From Stratiolaelaps scimitus (Eukaryota; Arthropoda; Arachnida; Mesostigmata; Laelapidae), in contig JABWDB010000031.1 in NCBI GenBank assembly GCA_019614645.1, positions 2,914,001 through 2,978,000 on the forward strand: DNA of 64,000 nucleotides, in the 5' to 3' direction. Shown here piece by piece: positions 1-20,894 of this stretch (its first letter is position 1; each line of letters begins with the position of its first letter). The position numbers and the translations under genes are program-made. A model generated the notes under the pieces. That model saw nothing but the letters and a program-made list of their open reading frames with translations, was not told the origin of the DNA and did not search any database.

Positions 1-2800
1 AGCACTCCACAGGTGCCCCTTCGCTACGGAAGGAACTATTATTATGCATACATATCCCGTGTAGTTATTAGTTCACTGGTTTACAATCTATTCGAAGCAT
101 CGCTAAACGGTCGTTTCAATCAGAGGAAATTGGTCCACTAATTACATTTTGGCCAATTAGATTAGAACGGTTGTCGTGCTATCGGAAACTATCGCAGTAA
201 GTTGATGGAGAACGGAGCCCAACACCTCACTCAGGTCTGTTCTCGTTGCTCTATGTGAGCAATGCTGTTGAAATCTTCCTGTTCAACGGCTCAAACTGTT
301 CAGGCCTTGTGATGAGAACTATTGTCTAGATGATTGTTGCTTGCAGCACAGTGAACTTTTCACAGAGTTGTTGAATGCTTGAGCTGGATCCTATTAGAAG
401 TAAATTGTCTTCATCAAGGGATGATGGCCTGCACAACGGTGAGACAGATGGGTAGAAATTATATCTTCAAAACTTTTGAGTCCAGCAACTCGGAAAGCTG
501 CCCTTCAAAGGGCTCCACGGTGTATTTCAGCTCATATGTCACAAGCACTATCTCGCTAAACTGATTATTGTGGTTGAAATGTCATATACCTTATATTATA
601 TATATATATATTGGTGGTGTCGCATTGGCACAGAGAGCATATTTTATAATTAGAAATTGATATCGTGGATCTCGTTTAATCTCATTTATATTAAGAATTA
701 GCTTAAAGCCGCTTTAAGAAATCAATACCATACAAATTCGCCTTTATTGACGAAATGGTAGGTGGATTATTATTATTTAAGTGTGCACGAATTATTAAGA
801 GTAATACCGCGAGTTTAACAATCTAACAAGTCGTTAAGAGGTTTAGGATTTTTTAGTTAGTTAAAGTCCCACACTACCCCGATTCCCAATGTTCATGATG
901 GGCTTTTTGCCGTGAACATCTTATTTCCAAATGCAAAGCGAAGATAACAAGAGAACAAATCTGCTAAAGTTTGCGTAAATTATAGCTGATTATACGATTC
1001 CGCACTAGTCCCTCACGAAGTTCCACGCTTGGGATTAAACAGTTGAATTTTTGCTAGATCCAAATCGATCTTTCGGCCTTAATTTCTTTGTCTTGCAAAG
1101 TTTGTCTGTCATACTACTTCAATTGATTGGGATGAATAAACTTCTTTTCTTTCTTAGGCAGAAGTCAACTCATCCTGAGAAATGCTTTCATAGTGCCCAT
1201 AGTTGGTTAGTGGATGATATGACGCCTGAGAGTATTATCGTATATTCTACTGCTTCGCGAAGATGACAGCAGTTAAATAATGTGTTATTTGTGAGTGGTA
1301 TACGAAAGGTACGGCTGCGGGCAGATCTAAAGTCGACGTTTGCTATGGGGTCGCTGTTTTATAATGTATTGCTTATAAAACGCGGGAGTGTCGCGGAATG
1401 GCAGTGTCGTGTTAAGACATGCTTCCTTTATGTAACCTAAACTACATAGATATATATATTTTTAAAAATTATCACTCAAATGTATCGCTGAAGGTAGTTG
1501 GTCCTTGGCTGTACTGCAGTCTCTAGTATTGTATTATACATGTGTATAACTGTTACTCGATAGGGTTTTAATGAGATAAGACAGTTGGGGTAAGAATGTT
1601 ACTGCTTTATGAAGCATTGTCGAATACAGCCGATATATATATATATATATATATATATAAGGATGAAGTTTATAAATACCGAATCTAGTAATAATAGTAA
1701 TAATAATCTACTAATAATAGTGCCATCTTCTGACGTGTTCTGCTTCGTCAATCTCAGTCGAACGTGACAAGTAGAAACTATTGCTGTTAGTGCATAGAAC
1801 GCATTTTGAAAGCGGCTGCACTGACGGTAGTCACACTACAGGCGCCTTATCTTGTTGACACCTCCTTGACATTCGGCACACCAGAAAATCAGCGTTTTAC
1901 TCAGACGACCGCCGCCACCGCCGCCGCGTTGGTTTGTTATTTCTAAACTGAATACAAAGTATAATCATATCCTGTTTGGTGACTTCCATCTGATGATGAC
2001 GACTATATGTGAGAGCTATGAATGGCTGGAGTTTGAGAAAATACGTTTTGACAAGACTCCACGACTAGCATTAGGAACAGATAGCACCGTTACCTAACTA
2101 TCCCAGTAATTATTGTGTGCAGGTTAATTATCTTCGTTAAGAGCACATGTCGTGGACATCAGGTTGGCGGAGACATATAATGATTTTAACTTAGTAGGAG
2201 AATTTTTCGCAGAATTAACCAATTTCAAGTTTTGAGTGGCTCTTACATTAAAAGCCTGTAGCTCTGTGGGTGCTGTTTCGAGTATCATATAGATAGCGAG
2301 GGAGTATAAAAATATACGAGTTTGTTATAGTAACAGCACACACTTATACCACTGACAAACTCCATCGAGATCACTTATTCACATATCACATTTGGCGACG
2401 GAACACAATATAGGAATGACATAGATACTCATGCAATTGATAGCAACCGGGTACGGCATATATATACATATGTATTTTTGAGGGTTACGGGAATGCATGA
2501 TACATATACGTGTTGTAGCATTACTTCGACTATTCCATCCGGGGGATCATTCAGTCCTACAATTGGCCACTGGGTGGGGACGTCAGACTCCGCAGAGCCG
2601 AACCGCGCCTACTCCCCTCCGAACCCAACCTATCCTCCCACCTCCCAGACTCTGCGATCTGACCATTTTGTCCTGGGAAGTTATATGATCTTTACCTGGC
2701 TTTCCCCAGCTTATCCTTCTTTTTCATTATAGTATCTACCCAGATAAGAACCATAGTCCAGTTCTCCTGGAAGCTCAGCTTGATACTCACCAAGTTACTG
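1..2800. other. no gene recognised
   Basis: AT-rich sequence with one (AT)n array and a short GC run (CCGCCACCGCCGCCGCG near 1912). Open frames are short, start mostly without ATG, and show no known motif. Confidence 0.6.
1633..1659. repeat. (AT)n microsatellite
   Basis: About 27 bases of uninterrupted AT in the gene-free left end. Confidence 0.95.
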
Positions 2801-2818
2801 AGAGGTCGCGATCGCAAT

Positions 2819-3343
2819 TCAACCGGAGCCGTCATTTCCTCCACCCTTCAAAGGAGCACATTCGAGCAGCGTGTGTGGAACGTCGTCTCCAGCCACGGAT
2901 GTACACAAAACACAGATACCTGAGGGGGCCCTCCCTATCCGGTGCAGGTAGGTTTTGGGTACGGTATATGCCATAAACCAACAATATATCATATATAGCG
3001 CCGAATAAAACAGCTTAGATCGGTGAGTTGTTAACGATGGAGACCGCCTTCGCTTATCGTAAGCGGAGTATCTTTGTGGTGTTCGCTTTAAGGTACAATT
3101 AATCTCCAAAGCGCAAACAATTTGATGACTCGAGAACGCGCGCAACGACATAATTATGATAATTAAACCAACGGTCCCGTAACAAAGCTTAGCCATTTTG
3201 CTTATTTTCCATGCGATAGTACATGGTGCCACGCTTTGATAACATCTACGTGTTTTTTGTGGAATAGATATATATATTTTTTTCGAACTCAATATCCATC
3301 CGTATGATGTTGGAGTTGACCAAATACTGTTGCTTACTTGCAT
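2819..3343 (-). pseudogene. LINE fragment, C-terminal zinc-knuckle end
   Basis: An open minus-strand frame ends with YLHRIGRAPSGICVLC, then DDVPHTLLEC. This C-x2-C-x(n)-H-x4-C pattern after an R-I-G segment is typical of the C-terminus of R1/I-group non-LTR retrotransposons. Upstream of it the frame is not recognisable, so this is a 5'-truncated relic. Confidence 0.65.
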
Positions 3344-4560
3344 GTGTGTGGTTTACCAACCACCTCAATACCTGTAAATCTGTATATATTAAAAGAAGAC
3401 AATGAGTGATAACCAATGTCCATCTCATGATAATTTCCCTCAAAAGTAAATGATATCAAACTCAAAATCAACTCAAGTTCGATGTCTCGCCAGACCTTTG
3501 CCGTACGCGACCTCTCACGATTGAATGAATAAATTCATCGTTTATCTAAATAATATATTAATACTACTACTCCAACATTATGCAAGATATTAAGATGGCA
3601 TTGTACAAGATAGAAGGTGGTTAATGTTGTCGTATAACTTCAGTGTATTAGAAGCCGTCGAAAACCTGCACCCATAATTCTTTTTTTTTTCATCTACCAA
3701 AGATAAATTCACTTTCTCTCAGGCACTGCAGGTCAAGTTTTCCCGTGTAAGGTCCCTCTATATATATGTCATGTTTTCGCCATTTTTCGCCACCAATATT
3801 TCACGACGAGTTCGTCCCGTGTTCTGCTGCTGGATATTTTGTAATTTTCTGTAAACATAAATAGGATGAACCACCACCACCATCAGCAGCAGCAACAGCA
3901 CCACAATGGCTTTTGGAATCCGTTGGCAGAGGTACAAAAAGAGACACATACATATCTACTCAGTTATTATGCTGCGTTGTGTCGACGTCCAATTCCATCT
4001 GGCCCCATCCCTCCCGCGAGTATCGGTCATCGCCGCCAACACTCCCTTGCTTACACGAGAGAGAAGGACAGAAGTGGCGTTGTATAATTCTTTCGAAATA
4101 TGACGTTTCCCGGCGATCCTTCGTCATGTAACCGAATGCCGGACATCCCCTCAGCCGCCCCGTTGATTTGTCGCTCGCCGCTTGACCATCAGTGGCCACC
4201 GCCTAATCTTGTGAATACATCTAATCAATAGATAGATGCGCATCGTTGGCGCTGATTGCTTGCTTAGTGCGTTTCTGGTATTTCCAGCGAATTTCCATGA
4301 AGCGCACCGAAGCCATGTTGTTTGTGCGGTACCCTCATATTCTGTAGCGGCCAGTTCGAGTTGTCCTCGGCCAAGCAAGAACAAGGCAGATCCCAATCGT
4401 CTAGGACATTTTTACTTATGACTTGCTGCCGGACACATTCGACGCATCTGATTGCCGGAGCGCACGTGTACATATATCATCGTTGATTAAAGCTGGTGGC
4501 TGGAGATACGTGGCATCTTCCGTTATCCTCGTTGTGCTTCAGTGTGTGAAATGAGAGTCG
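3344..4560. other. no gene recognised; region upstream of the lysozyme
   Basis: Contains a CAC/CAG-rich stretch at 3870-3903 (a short His/Gln run in one frame) and several overlapping open frames of under 85 codons without known motifs. The lysozyme promoter should lie at its right end. Confidence 0.5.
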
Positions 4561-4591
4561 AAATTTCATAGAGGTGGCCAATTGGACGAAT

Positions 4592-11117
<6,526 letters not shown>

Positions 11118-11267
11118 AATATCCGACACAGAGATCTTCAGCGCGCAAAGGTCCCCTATTCTCTCATTGACTTCAGACATAGTATTATATATATATACCT
11201 AGAAACATATCTCTCAATATAGCTGGCTTACTATTTCCTATAAGAACGTGAAGAATAGGGTCATATA

Positions 11268-11273
11268 AATAAA
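11268..11273 (+). promoter_or_regulatory. candidate polyadenylation signal for the lysozyme gene
   Basis: AATAAA lies 151 bases after the lysozyme stop codon, a normal 3' UTR distance. The motif is common in AT-rich DNA, so this is suggestive only. Confidence 0.45.
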
Positions 11274-14200
11274 ACAAAAATTGTTACACTCACTACATGT
11301 ATCTAAGCTGCCTAGAGAAGCAAATTGAACGGATTCAACTGCATGAATTAGCATGTGAATGATAAGCGAACAGAAGGCGGGGACCTTCACTGGGATTCGC
11401 CCTGGCAACTACGGCAATGCATGTCGCTACCTAAAAACGGGTAGCAATGGTAGCGATCCTGGTAACACGGCAACAAATTATTGATCATAGCAAGCCGGTC
11501 GGTAGACCACAAGCGCATCCACAGCACAATATCAGCCAGGGTCGTATTTCTCTAGTGACACTGCACAGTTATTTGCAACGTTCATTCTACAGGCAACAAA
11601 GACTCGGGTATCTCTCTTGTTTCGATCGCGCTGGACGCGGCATCCAACTCTAGTAGTATTTATTTATCTTCCGTAGCGTCCGTTCGCTTGGCGACATCGA
11701 GTGAATGCATTCTTGGCAATCGTCGGGCGTTGGAACATCAGCCAGCAGCAACAACAACAACACGGGCAAATATTTTTTTTTCGCAAGTATTATTTCCCGC
11801 AAATCGTTACTGAAAATCTTCTACTATCATACTGACGCGTATGCCTGTTAGCAGTTCTCTTGCCATTAAATGATTTGACTATTTTTCGTGGTACAGAAAT
11901 CAGTTGGCTCGGCTGGGTGCTAACCAGATATCTTCTGTTCATTTATTTTTTTTTATTTTTCGTTTTTGTATTTGTAAAATTACTTTATGGAGGAGGTGTT
12001 TGTCATGAATAAATAGGATTAGGTCAACGGATCAGCATTGAATGAATAGCTAATATCACATTGTTGACCCCATTCTTTATTCGATATATTTGGTAAAGTT
12101 TGAACTTCAATTTTTCACGCTAAGATTGATATGTGTGTGCGTGTGTTCCGTTTCTATCCGTCATGGGTAACACTTACTAAAAAGGTGCATGTAGAAACAT
12201 GTCTATACCTTCAGCCTAGCAGCCTCTGCAAGCTGGAATCGCTACAAATATGTACGGTCATACTCTCAAGCTTTGTTCTCTCGATTGCTGATTTGATGTC
12301 GGGTCTTGGCTACGGGGCAATGTATTACGGGTTCGAGCGGAGCGGCCGTCATCCGTTGTCGTTCCGCTAAAGAAGTTCCTGTCGGAGAACACCCGAACGA
12401 GGAGATCGTCGATTCAAGAGCTTAAAGTGTCGTCACACGTTGGTCGGTGGGAACACAAAAAAAAAAAACGAACAAGTTGAACAATCATGCATGGTTGCAT
12501 TCCTAAGTAGTGTCCAATAAATCACAATTTTTCAGAGATTTATTTGAAGAGGTACTCGAAATAGGAAGAGAGTTACACTCGTGTCGTCTGTTTCTATTGT
12601 TGAAATTGCAGTTTCGGATACCAGCAGGCGGTACTATCAACGTACAATTAAACCTAAGATATATTAAGGGGTCATCGAAGCAATGAAGATATTGTGTAGG
12701 ACAGGTCAAAGGTTACACCTCATAGAAATTTTACTCTCCTTCAAAATTGAGTTTAACTGGGTAAACTAGTTGAAGGTGACTATTGGAGAGACTTTTTTTT
12801 ACCTTAATGTATGTTATCTTCGGGGAAATAAAGTTGAGACGTTCGCCCGCTATAGGGTCAAACCAAGAAAAAAGCTTTGATCCGACCTGCTGATGACGTC
12901 TCCACGTCCAAATTCGAGACTCCTCAAGAGAGGGTCTAAAGATATTGGAGAGTCAGCAGAATGGTGAACACTTAGCCCTTGCGGAACCGCTCCTTAGTTA
13001 TAGCCAGATTTAAGAGACGGCACATCCCGACTGTGATCGACTTCATTATCGACTGTAGAAGTAAAAGCGGTTAACTCAAGCAACCCCAAGCGTCTTACAG
13101 ATGTATTAAAGTTTATGTGGTTGACGTAGCAGAGCACAGCAGAATATTGACATCTCACAAAGAGACGCTATACCGGGAACATGTCAAGTTTGTCTGTTTT
13201 TACACTGCCAAATCATTTGCTAGCCGTATATGGTCATTTACGAATACGGGTCCGTACGTTTGACATTTTCCAGGTATTTTCCGATCATTTTGAGCATTTC
13301 ATCGGGTTTGGAGCTTTTCAAAAAAAGCAGAACTCTTTATAGGGTTGCTATCACTCAAGAGTTCTTCATTTTTTCAGATACTCACTGTAAGGTCAACTAA
13401 ACAAAAGCAAAATATCTCGCTTTATTGCTACCACTGTCTACACCACTCGGCTATAGTCTCTTTAGAAGCTCAACCGCGAGGGACTTCCACTAACACCAAC
13501 TAGTTCACTTATTGAATGGGCGCGCAAGGGATATTCCGGAGCAGGGACCTAGCAGAGCATTGATCTGAGGGGTAAGCCAACGGAGAGTCGCGGCATAATA
13601 TCGAAAAGCGTCTGGCGTAAGCTGCGATATCGCAATTTCTGCGACGGGTATCGTAGCAAGCAAAAAGTGCATCCGCGTTTCGTTTAATAGTTGTTTTGTG
13701 ATCTTTATACGATCTTTCATAGGAAGTAAATGTCGAAATAGAAAACCATTCGCTCTGTATAGCGATCGTAGAAGCGACTAGTCGAATAGGCAATACTAAT
13801 ATAATCACTGGCTGAGAGTCAGCCCGAAAAACTTGAATATAATAACAAGCTTGGAAAATTTATTTAGAATATAATAACAAGACGTGTATTGAATCGTTCA
13901 GCGAACTTAAAATAGGGGGGTGTTGCCTTAATAAGAATGGTAGTGTATGCACTTTTCTTACTTTTTCGCATTTATAGCCATGATGGATGCTACACGTAGA
14001 ACACAGCTATAATCATAAAATATCGTTGATCCGTGGACAATACATTTATAGGATAACTGACAAATATATGGCTCAATTAAATTTGAACATGAGATCTGTA
14101 AGAAATGTCTTTCTTCAACTCGAGTTACTCCATCTTGCATTGCGCCAGGTGGTATCCTCTCACTGCGGGCGATAGTTGTCTCACGTGAACCACAAATCGA

Positions 14201-14400
14201 AAGATAAGTCAAGGAACCCATTCTTTCTCATCATAGGTAGACAACTTTGATTCAATTCGACCTTCCATATGGATCTTCTCAACATTCTTCTAGGCAGATG
14301 CAGATGAGAGAGTCTTGCTGGGCGACCGTCGCCAGCGATTTGTAAAACTTTATGTAGACATTCGGGGATCTAGTTGAGAAGGCTCAGAGTGTCCTGTTGC
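11274..14400. other. no gene recognised
   Basis: Intergenic AT-rich DNA with poly(T)/(A) runs. Minus-strand frames at 13505-13808 overlap each other and resemble nothing I know. Confidence 0.55.
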
Positions 14401-15460
14401 AAATTAGTGAGCATTTAGAGATGACGTGATTAACCTGTTTTCTGAAGTTTCATATGTAAGTTTTGGGAGGCGGAAAACCTTATGTTAAGATCTTTGACTT
14501 CTTGGCCAGTTTAACATTCAGTATATGGTTGTATCATGAATTGAGGACTGTATGCCGCGCTTCCGGGCAAATAGACCTCAAGACCCCATTTTCTTCGAGC
14601 ACTCGCCGTGTTCATTCCAGTGTTCCTTGCATTCACTACTGGCCGCCCTCACCAAGAGTCGGAGAACACTGTTCCGCGCGATCGGTATATTATAGTCGAC
14701 CATAGATCGACGATCTGATTCAGCTGGTCTATCCAGAAGATGAAGCAAAGTCACCTCAGAATGGTACTTTGAAGGACATCCCGTCATTCAATTGCCACTG
14801 TCAGACAATGAACGAATGATTCTGCAGTTGATCAGCGTGGGTGACACGATCTTGGAACGGGTCAGCACAGGCATTTCTGCACAGGTTGTTTTTGTTTTTG
14901 GGTGACTTTGAGAAATCTTCCGGCACTTCGACTGCGTGAGATTCCAGATCAAACTCGCTACAGCTTTGAAGAAGATTGCTGGAAACAGTTCAGAAGATGA
15001 GTTTCACTTCGGTTTTGTTGACAGCCGCTATCTCGCCGTGCGATTTGTGGGTGGTCGATAACAGACGAAATGATGCAAGAATCAATTCCAACTTTACTCA
15101 ATGCTGCTCATAGGCCGCATGACATGACCAAAAATAGTGTCCACCAGTCACTGTGGCTGAAGCCAGTACAGAAACTTAGCGGTTTCCGTCAGTTAGAAGG
15201 AACCACCGAGCCAGGCTCTTTTCTCAATATGGACATAGGGGGTAGGAGTGGAACGTTCTGTGCTGATTTGATGTTCTTAGATATTTTGGCAACCTATTGT
15301 CGGTTTGACAACCTATTATTGGATTTTCCTCGATTCCTTCGGAGGAAGTTCTCCAAGAATTTCTAGCTGAACCAACATTATTCTGCCGGAGAGGTGGCCT
15401 CATCCGTACGTTCCGGCAACAGCACTGCGGTCTGTTCGAGGAATCCTTGTCATCACCGTT
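14400..15460. other. unresolved, probably decayed repeat
   Basis: Moderately GC-rich with short open frames on both strands (for example 14463-14705 and 15070-15366). Composition and position next to LINE remnants suggest an old retroelement, but no motif is clear. Confidence 0.35.
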
Positions 15461-15600
15461 GCCAATCAATTTGTACATGGCCGACATGGCTGTTCCCCGT
15501 AGTCAGTGAAATCAGCTCCTCGTCTGTGCCGATGACATCCTGTTGATTTTGAAGCTGGTAAATATAAGAGCTATCGCACGAGGAACTCCTTGTTCACTTC
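15460..15600 (+). pseudogene. degenerate reverse-transcriptase remnant with ADD motif
   Basis: The + strand near 15514-15548 reads LLVCADDILLILK, resembling the Y/F-A-D-D catalytic box of reverse transcriptases, but flanking frames are broken by stops. It lies just upstream of the clearer LINE piece and may be part of it or of a neighbour. Confidence 0.4.
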
Positions 15601-15717
15601 TATCATAGTTCTATCCATGGTCCTCGAATGACGATCTGATAGTGAACCCTTCTAACTCGTAAGCGTTCATGCATTTGAACTGTAACCACTGCTGTTTGGC
15701 CCCGATGGTCTATTTCT

Positions 15718-16810
15718 GTGCCTTTTTTCTCTAACATCAAGGTGGCCAGGGGAACCCCCACTCCGGTTGGCTATCTTTCCAACCATCTTCTTGAAGATTC
15801 CCTAAGACACGATATTGCCGTCCTAACAGATGTCTTATTATCCTTCCGCTATCTAAAGATTTTTGGGAGATTTGGTCTAGTCGTCAATGCGGGGAAAACC
15901 TGCCTTACTCTGTTTTGTACACCTCAGACAAGGAGACCGGTAGACTCAGTTTTATTTTGTGGTGAGCAGGTGTCGTTATCGGATACGGCTAAATGCCTCG
16001 GTATTTTGTTGCATAAGCATCTCAAATGGTCTGCCCATTTGAGAGCTATCACTCCTAAATGCTACGCTGTAATTGCTCGCATTCGACGTCTTCGAGAGCT
16101 TGGATTTCCGAAGAACTGCCTCTTGCTTGTCTACAATTCCTTGCTAATACCGACGTTGAGATATGTCATGTCCATCTGGGGCAATGGATATAAAGAGGTA
16201 GTAGATAGAGGGAGAGTAATTCAAAATGATGCACTTCGAGCAGTGTTTGGAAGGTCCCGCAGAGAGTCTGTTACCGATCTCTATGGCAGGTACAAACTCC
16301 TCACCGTGGATAAGTTAAGTCAGGTTTCCACCGCGATTCTGGCTTTCAAAATGATCAAGGGTATAATACCGTCCGATGTCGCGTTCCCCATTGTGGCCGT
16401 CGACAGAAAAACTTCTCGCCGGGCAACAGAGTTTGTACTACCTACAGCCGTCTGGGTAACTACTTGCCAGTCTCTGGCTTATCAGATGCCGTTGGTTTGG
16501 AGCTCGCTCCCGAAGGAGGTTAGGGAGCTCACATCTACCAGGAAGTTTGCCAAGGAGATAAAGAAAATATTGCAGTTATAATGTTATATAATTGTGTGAA
16601 TTAGATACCCTGAATATTGTGAATTGTAAATAATTTGAGTGAATGTAAATATCTGTTGACAGAATAATCTATTATAATTGTGAAATCGTAATTGCATGAA
16701 CAATTTGGTGATAATACACTCTTACTTTTACCCTTTTTTTTAATCGAGAACTTAAGCATTGTAAAATTGCAGTTCCAGAAATAAACCGCAATGTTATGTT
16801 ATGTTATGTT
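15718..16810 (+). mobile_element. 5'-truncated non-LTR retrotransposon (CR1/jockey-like), RT thumb to 3' tail
   Basis: The open frame to 16581 reads FGLVVNAGKTCLTLF, KCLGILLHKHLKWSAHL, LIPTLRYVMSIWGN and IQNDALRAVFGRSRRES, the region after the catalytic box of CR1/jockey-type reverse transcriptases. No ATG starts it and the catalytic YADD is absent, so it is 5'-truncated. A 3' UTR follows, ending in four copies of ATGTT (16791-16810), a simple repeat typical of such LINE ends. The segment 16746-16795 (AACTTAAGCATTGTAAAATT and onward) is shared with SINE tails elsewhere in the window. Confidence 0.85.
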
Positions 16811-17869
16811 AAAATAGAGCCCAGCGCGTTTACGCCTTCATTCACGGTACTTTCCAGCTGGTCCAGCTCACTGACCATAGGGTTTCCTAAAATTGGGTTC
16901 CTGTCCGTAGTTGTCTGCTATTGAAAGAAAAAGCCAGTGCAGGCTACTCCAGATTTAGCGTTGAACGAAAATATGCTTCCGCCATCTATGACGCTACCTG
17001 CGTTAGTGAGATCCAGGATCCAACGGCAATGGCCACCTTCTCGACCCCAAGCACTGACAACCACGGTGGCCGACGCCGGTGCAACTCATAGCTTGCTGCC
17101 GGGCTCTGCTGTCATGGTTGCTGACGTGCGCTGGGAGGTATTGTTGATTCAAGGTATCGGAACCCGCGTTTCCAAAATCACATTCAAGAACACCCACGAA
17201 CGTTTGCATAGGGAAGGTTATGCCTAGGTCATCGGCCCTCATCAGCCCTCACTAAGCGTTGAATCGTGGAGTCATTGATCTCAGTCGTCGCCAGTCACTA
17301 CTCAAAATAACCCCCAAGAGATACATGCTGTCCTGTCGAGTGCTAGTAGGTGCACTCTGGATTCATCTCCGGATCGAATGTAGATATATGAAAACAGCTT
17401 GTCAAATTATAGACTATGTCGGCATGTGCGTGAAATTATGGGTCCCAATAAGCACGCATTTTTGTAGAACATCACAGCCATTGAAATTGAAGTAGTAATC
17501 AAGTAATCTAAATAGCCAAAGGTGAATAGCAACAATTTCTTTGTAAGGCTTCTCCAACAATCAACAATATAACGGTAGCAAATTCGGACATTCTAGAATT
17601 TTCCACAATTATCTCTTGTTTAATAAATAAATTGTTAGTTTGATTTATAGAAAATGGCCGAAAGGCACAATCGTACGCCTACGTAACTAACGTAGTTCAA
17701 CTTTTTTTTTTACATTTCATAATAAATGGAACCATACGTAGGTTCATCACCACAATCACTGAAGTAGTACTTCTCCCAGTTCCGTAGTTTTGGTTGTTTA
17801 AGAGGGCTGTAGAGGCGGCAACGAGTATACGAATGTGTCGTTATCGTTCAAGGTCTTTCAATACAGTAA
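16811..17869. other. no gene recognised
   Basis: A GC-richer piece at 16930-17240 is open on both strands without recognisable motifs; the rest is AT-rich. Confidence 0.5.
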
Positions 17870-18995
17870 TAGGACAAGGTGAATGTTGCTAAAATGATAC
17901 CGTATCGACAAGGAGGACTGTTAATATTATGGCCATCTCCCAATGCTCGCAATGTAACCTCCTCTCACCTTGGCAATAGTTCCCAATCGGTGGTGAAGGC
18001 CTCAGTGGCGCTTAAAACGATATTGTCCGGTATTTTCACCCACTCATTTATAATAGCGGCCTTCAAGGCTTCCAAGCTGTTTTTTTCAGGATACCTTGGA
18101 CTTCAAAACACCCCAGACAGAGAAATTCAGCGGATTGAGGTCGGGCGAGTATGGGGGACATCTTACTGAAGGAGTGGACACGGGCACATTTTGAGTGAGC
18201 CATCTATGAGTCACCATTTTCGCTTTGTGGGCATGCGCGAAGTCTTGTTGAAAGGTTCATTACCTGTCCCGGTGTGCCCAGGGCTTTAGGCAGTCGTTGA
18301 AAAGCAAAAGACGGTAAAAGGTGTTATTAATATTTATGTCTAGCGGGACAAACACGATTAGAGCACGGACTGATAGCTTTTCTTCGGCCCAAAGCATCAC
18401 TGAGGCCGACCTCTGAGTCCGGTGACTCTAAATTGTGTCAAAGTATCGCCCTCTCATCCTGTTAGCCACTCACGCGATCGTTTTCATTGTTTACCGCTTA
18501 TTCAATCCTAACTGTTGTCTCATCACTGAACACAAGGAAGGTGTTCGGCAGTTCGCTCTCTTCCGCCGGAAAATGGGGAAGTTCCGTTCCAGCAAACTTA
18601 GAGTACGCTGGAACAGAACTTCTTGCATTTCGTTGTAAAATCATGAAAACTACTGCGGCTTTTTTGGTGCAGATCCTGATTCCGGATCACTCGAATACTC
18701 CTCTCTGAGATTTTCATGTATTTTACTTATTTTCTGGCACACTGTCGAGATTTTATTTGATCTGTACTTAAGTCGGCATCTAATTTTTTCACGTTCTTTG
18801 CGGAGGTTGCTGTCCGTTTTGCGGAACGGTGCTGATGTATAGCGATACTGCCTGGCTACTTGTATCTCTTCTATCACGGTGCGACACGTGAACAGCCTAT
18901 TTAGTCCGTGAGTGTTTCCAATCGTTGACCATCTCATGTGTCTGCTTACTACCCATCTTGAGAGATACAATGCTGCCTTTGAAACGTGTATCACT
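17870..18995 (-). mobile_element. Tc1/mariner-superfamily relic, transposase broken
   Basis: Minus-strand reading near 18080-18170 gives CPPYSPDLNPLNFSVWG then VLKSKVS, the P-Y-S-P-D-L-N-P box just before the third catalytic acid of mariner-like transposases; the part further left reads INEWVKIPDNIVLSATEAF. The right-hand end (18650-18994) resembles the N-terminal helix-turn-helix part. Stops and frame changes lie between. I could not define terminal inverted repeats. Confidence 0.7.
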
Positions 18996-20894
18996 TCGGT
19001 CTTCGTACTCGGTATAATGCGTTCTCCTGTTCGAGGTGCTAGTTAGACAGCTGCCTCTAATTTTCATTAGACAGTTGTTGCACGATGCATATCTAATGAT
19101 GATCGTAATTGCTTGAACCCAAACGCATTCGCTAACTATGTCGTTTCACACCAATTCATAAATAAATATTTGTGGACGAATGTGCATAGTACACAGATAT
19201 GAGTGGTACAACGGCGAAACGAAGGGAGACGAACAGTATAAACATTTCGTGCGGCATCTCGGGGTATGGCGATATTATTATTTTGTCTGATGTCACTTAA
19301 CAGATAGATATGACCTATTTGAAGGATATCCTTGTTTCTGGTGGATACATATGCAACCTCGGAGCGACTCTTTACGTAATAGTTATGTGTAGTAGTATAT
19401 ACATTACATATTCAATTATAATCGTCGGCGATAATTGTATCCGCTGTGTGTAGTTATTACTAATTCAAAATATATGCTTTCCTTTTCTTCAACCACAATA
19501 TCCTCTATTATTTATATGAAGCCACAGAGTTGAGTGAATACTTTTGGGATCCACTGTGTCCGAGGCAACTAACAGCCGATGGTATACGGCCTGAGGTGTT
19601 ATGATGGCATACGTGCGAACATGTTACATCGAATCGTATCACAAAACAGAAAATATTAGAAAATTTAGGTAAGTCCATACATTTTCAGCAATAGCTGGTA
19701 ATTTCATGTAGATCTGAGTAGCAGTAACTAGCTTCATTTTACATCGTGGGCCAATGCCTGTATGCCTGATGAAATAAGAAACGCTTATAATGCTGCCGCT
19801 AATTAGTCTGTTAAACAACAAAATTATGATACTTCGCCCCTCGCCTACCCACCTGACATCAATACAATATAGTATCTCGCGCTAATATATAGGATATAAA
19901 GGACTGAGTCACAAAATGAGCTGAACAATTAGAACATCGGTCATTAAAGTATATATACTTTAATGACATAATTACATCATGCCATAAATACTGAACATAT
20001 CACAGTATACAATAAACATTGGAACATATCACTGTATCCACAAGGGGCTTGCTAACAGCTGAGGAGCTCGACACATTACATGCCGGTTATACGGTATCAT
20101 AGCAATCATAACTCTTCCGAGGAAGACGACAATTGAAAACGGAAAGACAATTCAAATCATGCTATGCGAGTGCGTTTTACGAATTTCTTCTAAATTTGAC
20201 ACATTGTCCCCAGCGAACGAATTTCGAGTGGGAGCAAGGTTCAGACTATTGGTAGTCGATAGGTTGGGGCATTTCTTCTAGATTCGCTGGCGACGACCGA
20301 TATTATTGCTATTATTTATGAACACCGTTCGTTCGATAAACGAAATGTGTATAAAGACCAAAAAAAAAATATATATACATTTAGGAACATATACATTTTG
20401 GGTGATACTTATATAGGAAAGTATACTACGTACATTGGGTCACGTAGCATGGCTAGCATTTACAGATTCTAGTTAAAGAAAGATGGTAACTGCTACTGAA
20501 TAAGAGCAGTACCGTATGATATTGTTGACTCCCCGGCACATTGAACACTCGCAGGTGTCGGAGACTATTGCGAAGTAATCATGTACATGTTCCGTAATTT
20601 TGTCTTAATAAACTTGCTTAATAAACTTGGTGGTCCCGAAAAAAAAAAGTGTCGCAGACTGCCGTGACCTACTGTCCGGCATAGAGTATGGTGAAACTCG
20701 TGGATTGAAAAGCAAGTCATCGCGGGACGGCTGAATATATTTAGGCTCTTCCGTGCCTCGTTCGCCACCGAACTCCGGATCTATCTCCGTCACCCTTATT
20801 TTTTTGAATAAACTCCTGTCGTGCCGGGCTATCCAGAAACTTGTACCAGTCCTGCATGAAAAGTGGTGTATCACGAAGTAGACATAAATAATTG
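18996..20894. other. no gene recognised
   Basis: AT-rich; holds the 26-bp palindrome at 19941 and A/T homopolymer runs. The segment 20565-20874 is open on the minus strand in two frames but unrecognised. Confidence 0.5.
19941..19966. repeat. perfect 26-bp palindrome
   Basis: TCATTAAAGTATA followed by its exact reverse complement, no spacer. AT-rich, so possibly chance. Confidence 0.85.

Noticed and set aside
4574..4591. Start of the lysozyme at the upstream in-frame GTG
   Set aside because: GTG is not a normal start in eukaryotic nuclear genes, and the ATG at 4592 gives a standard signal peptide.
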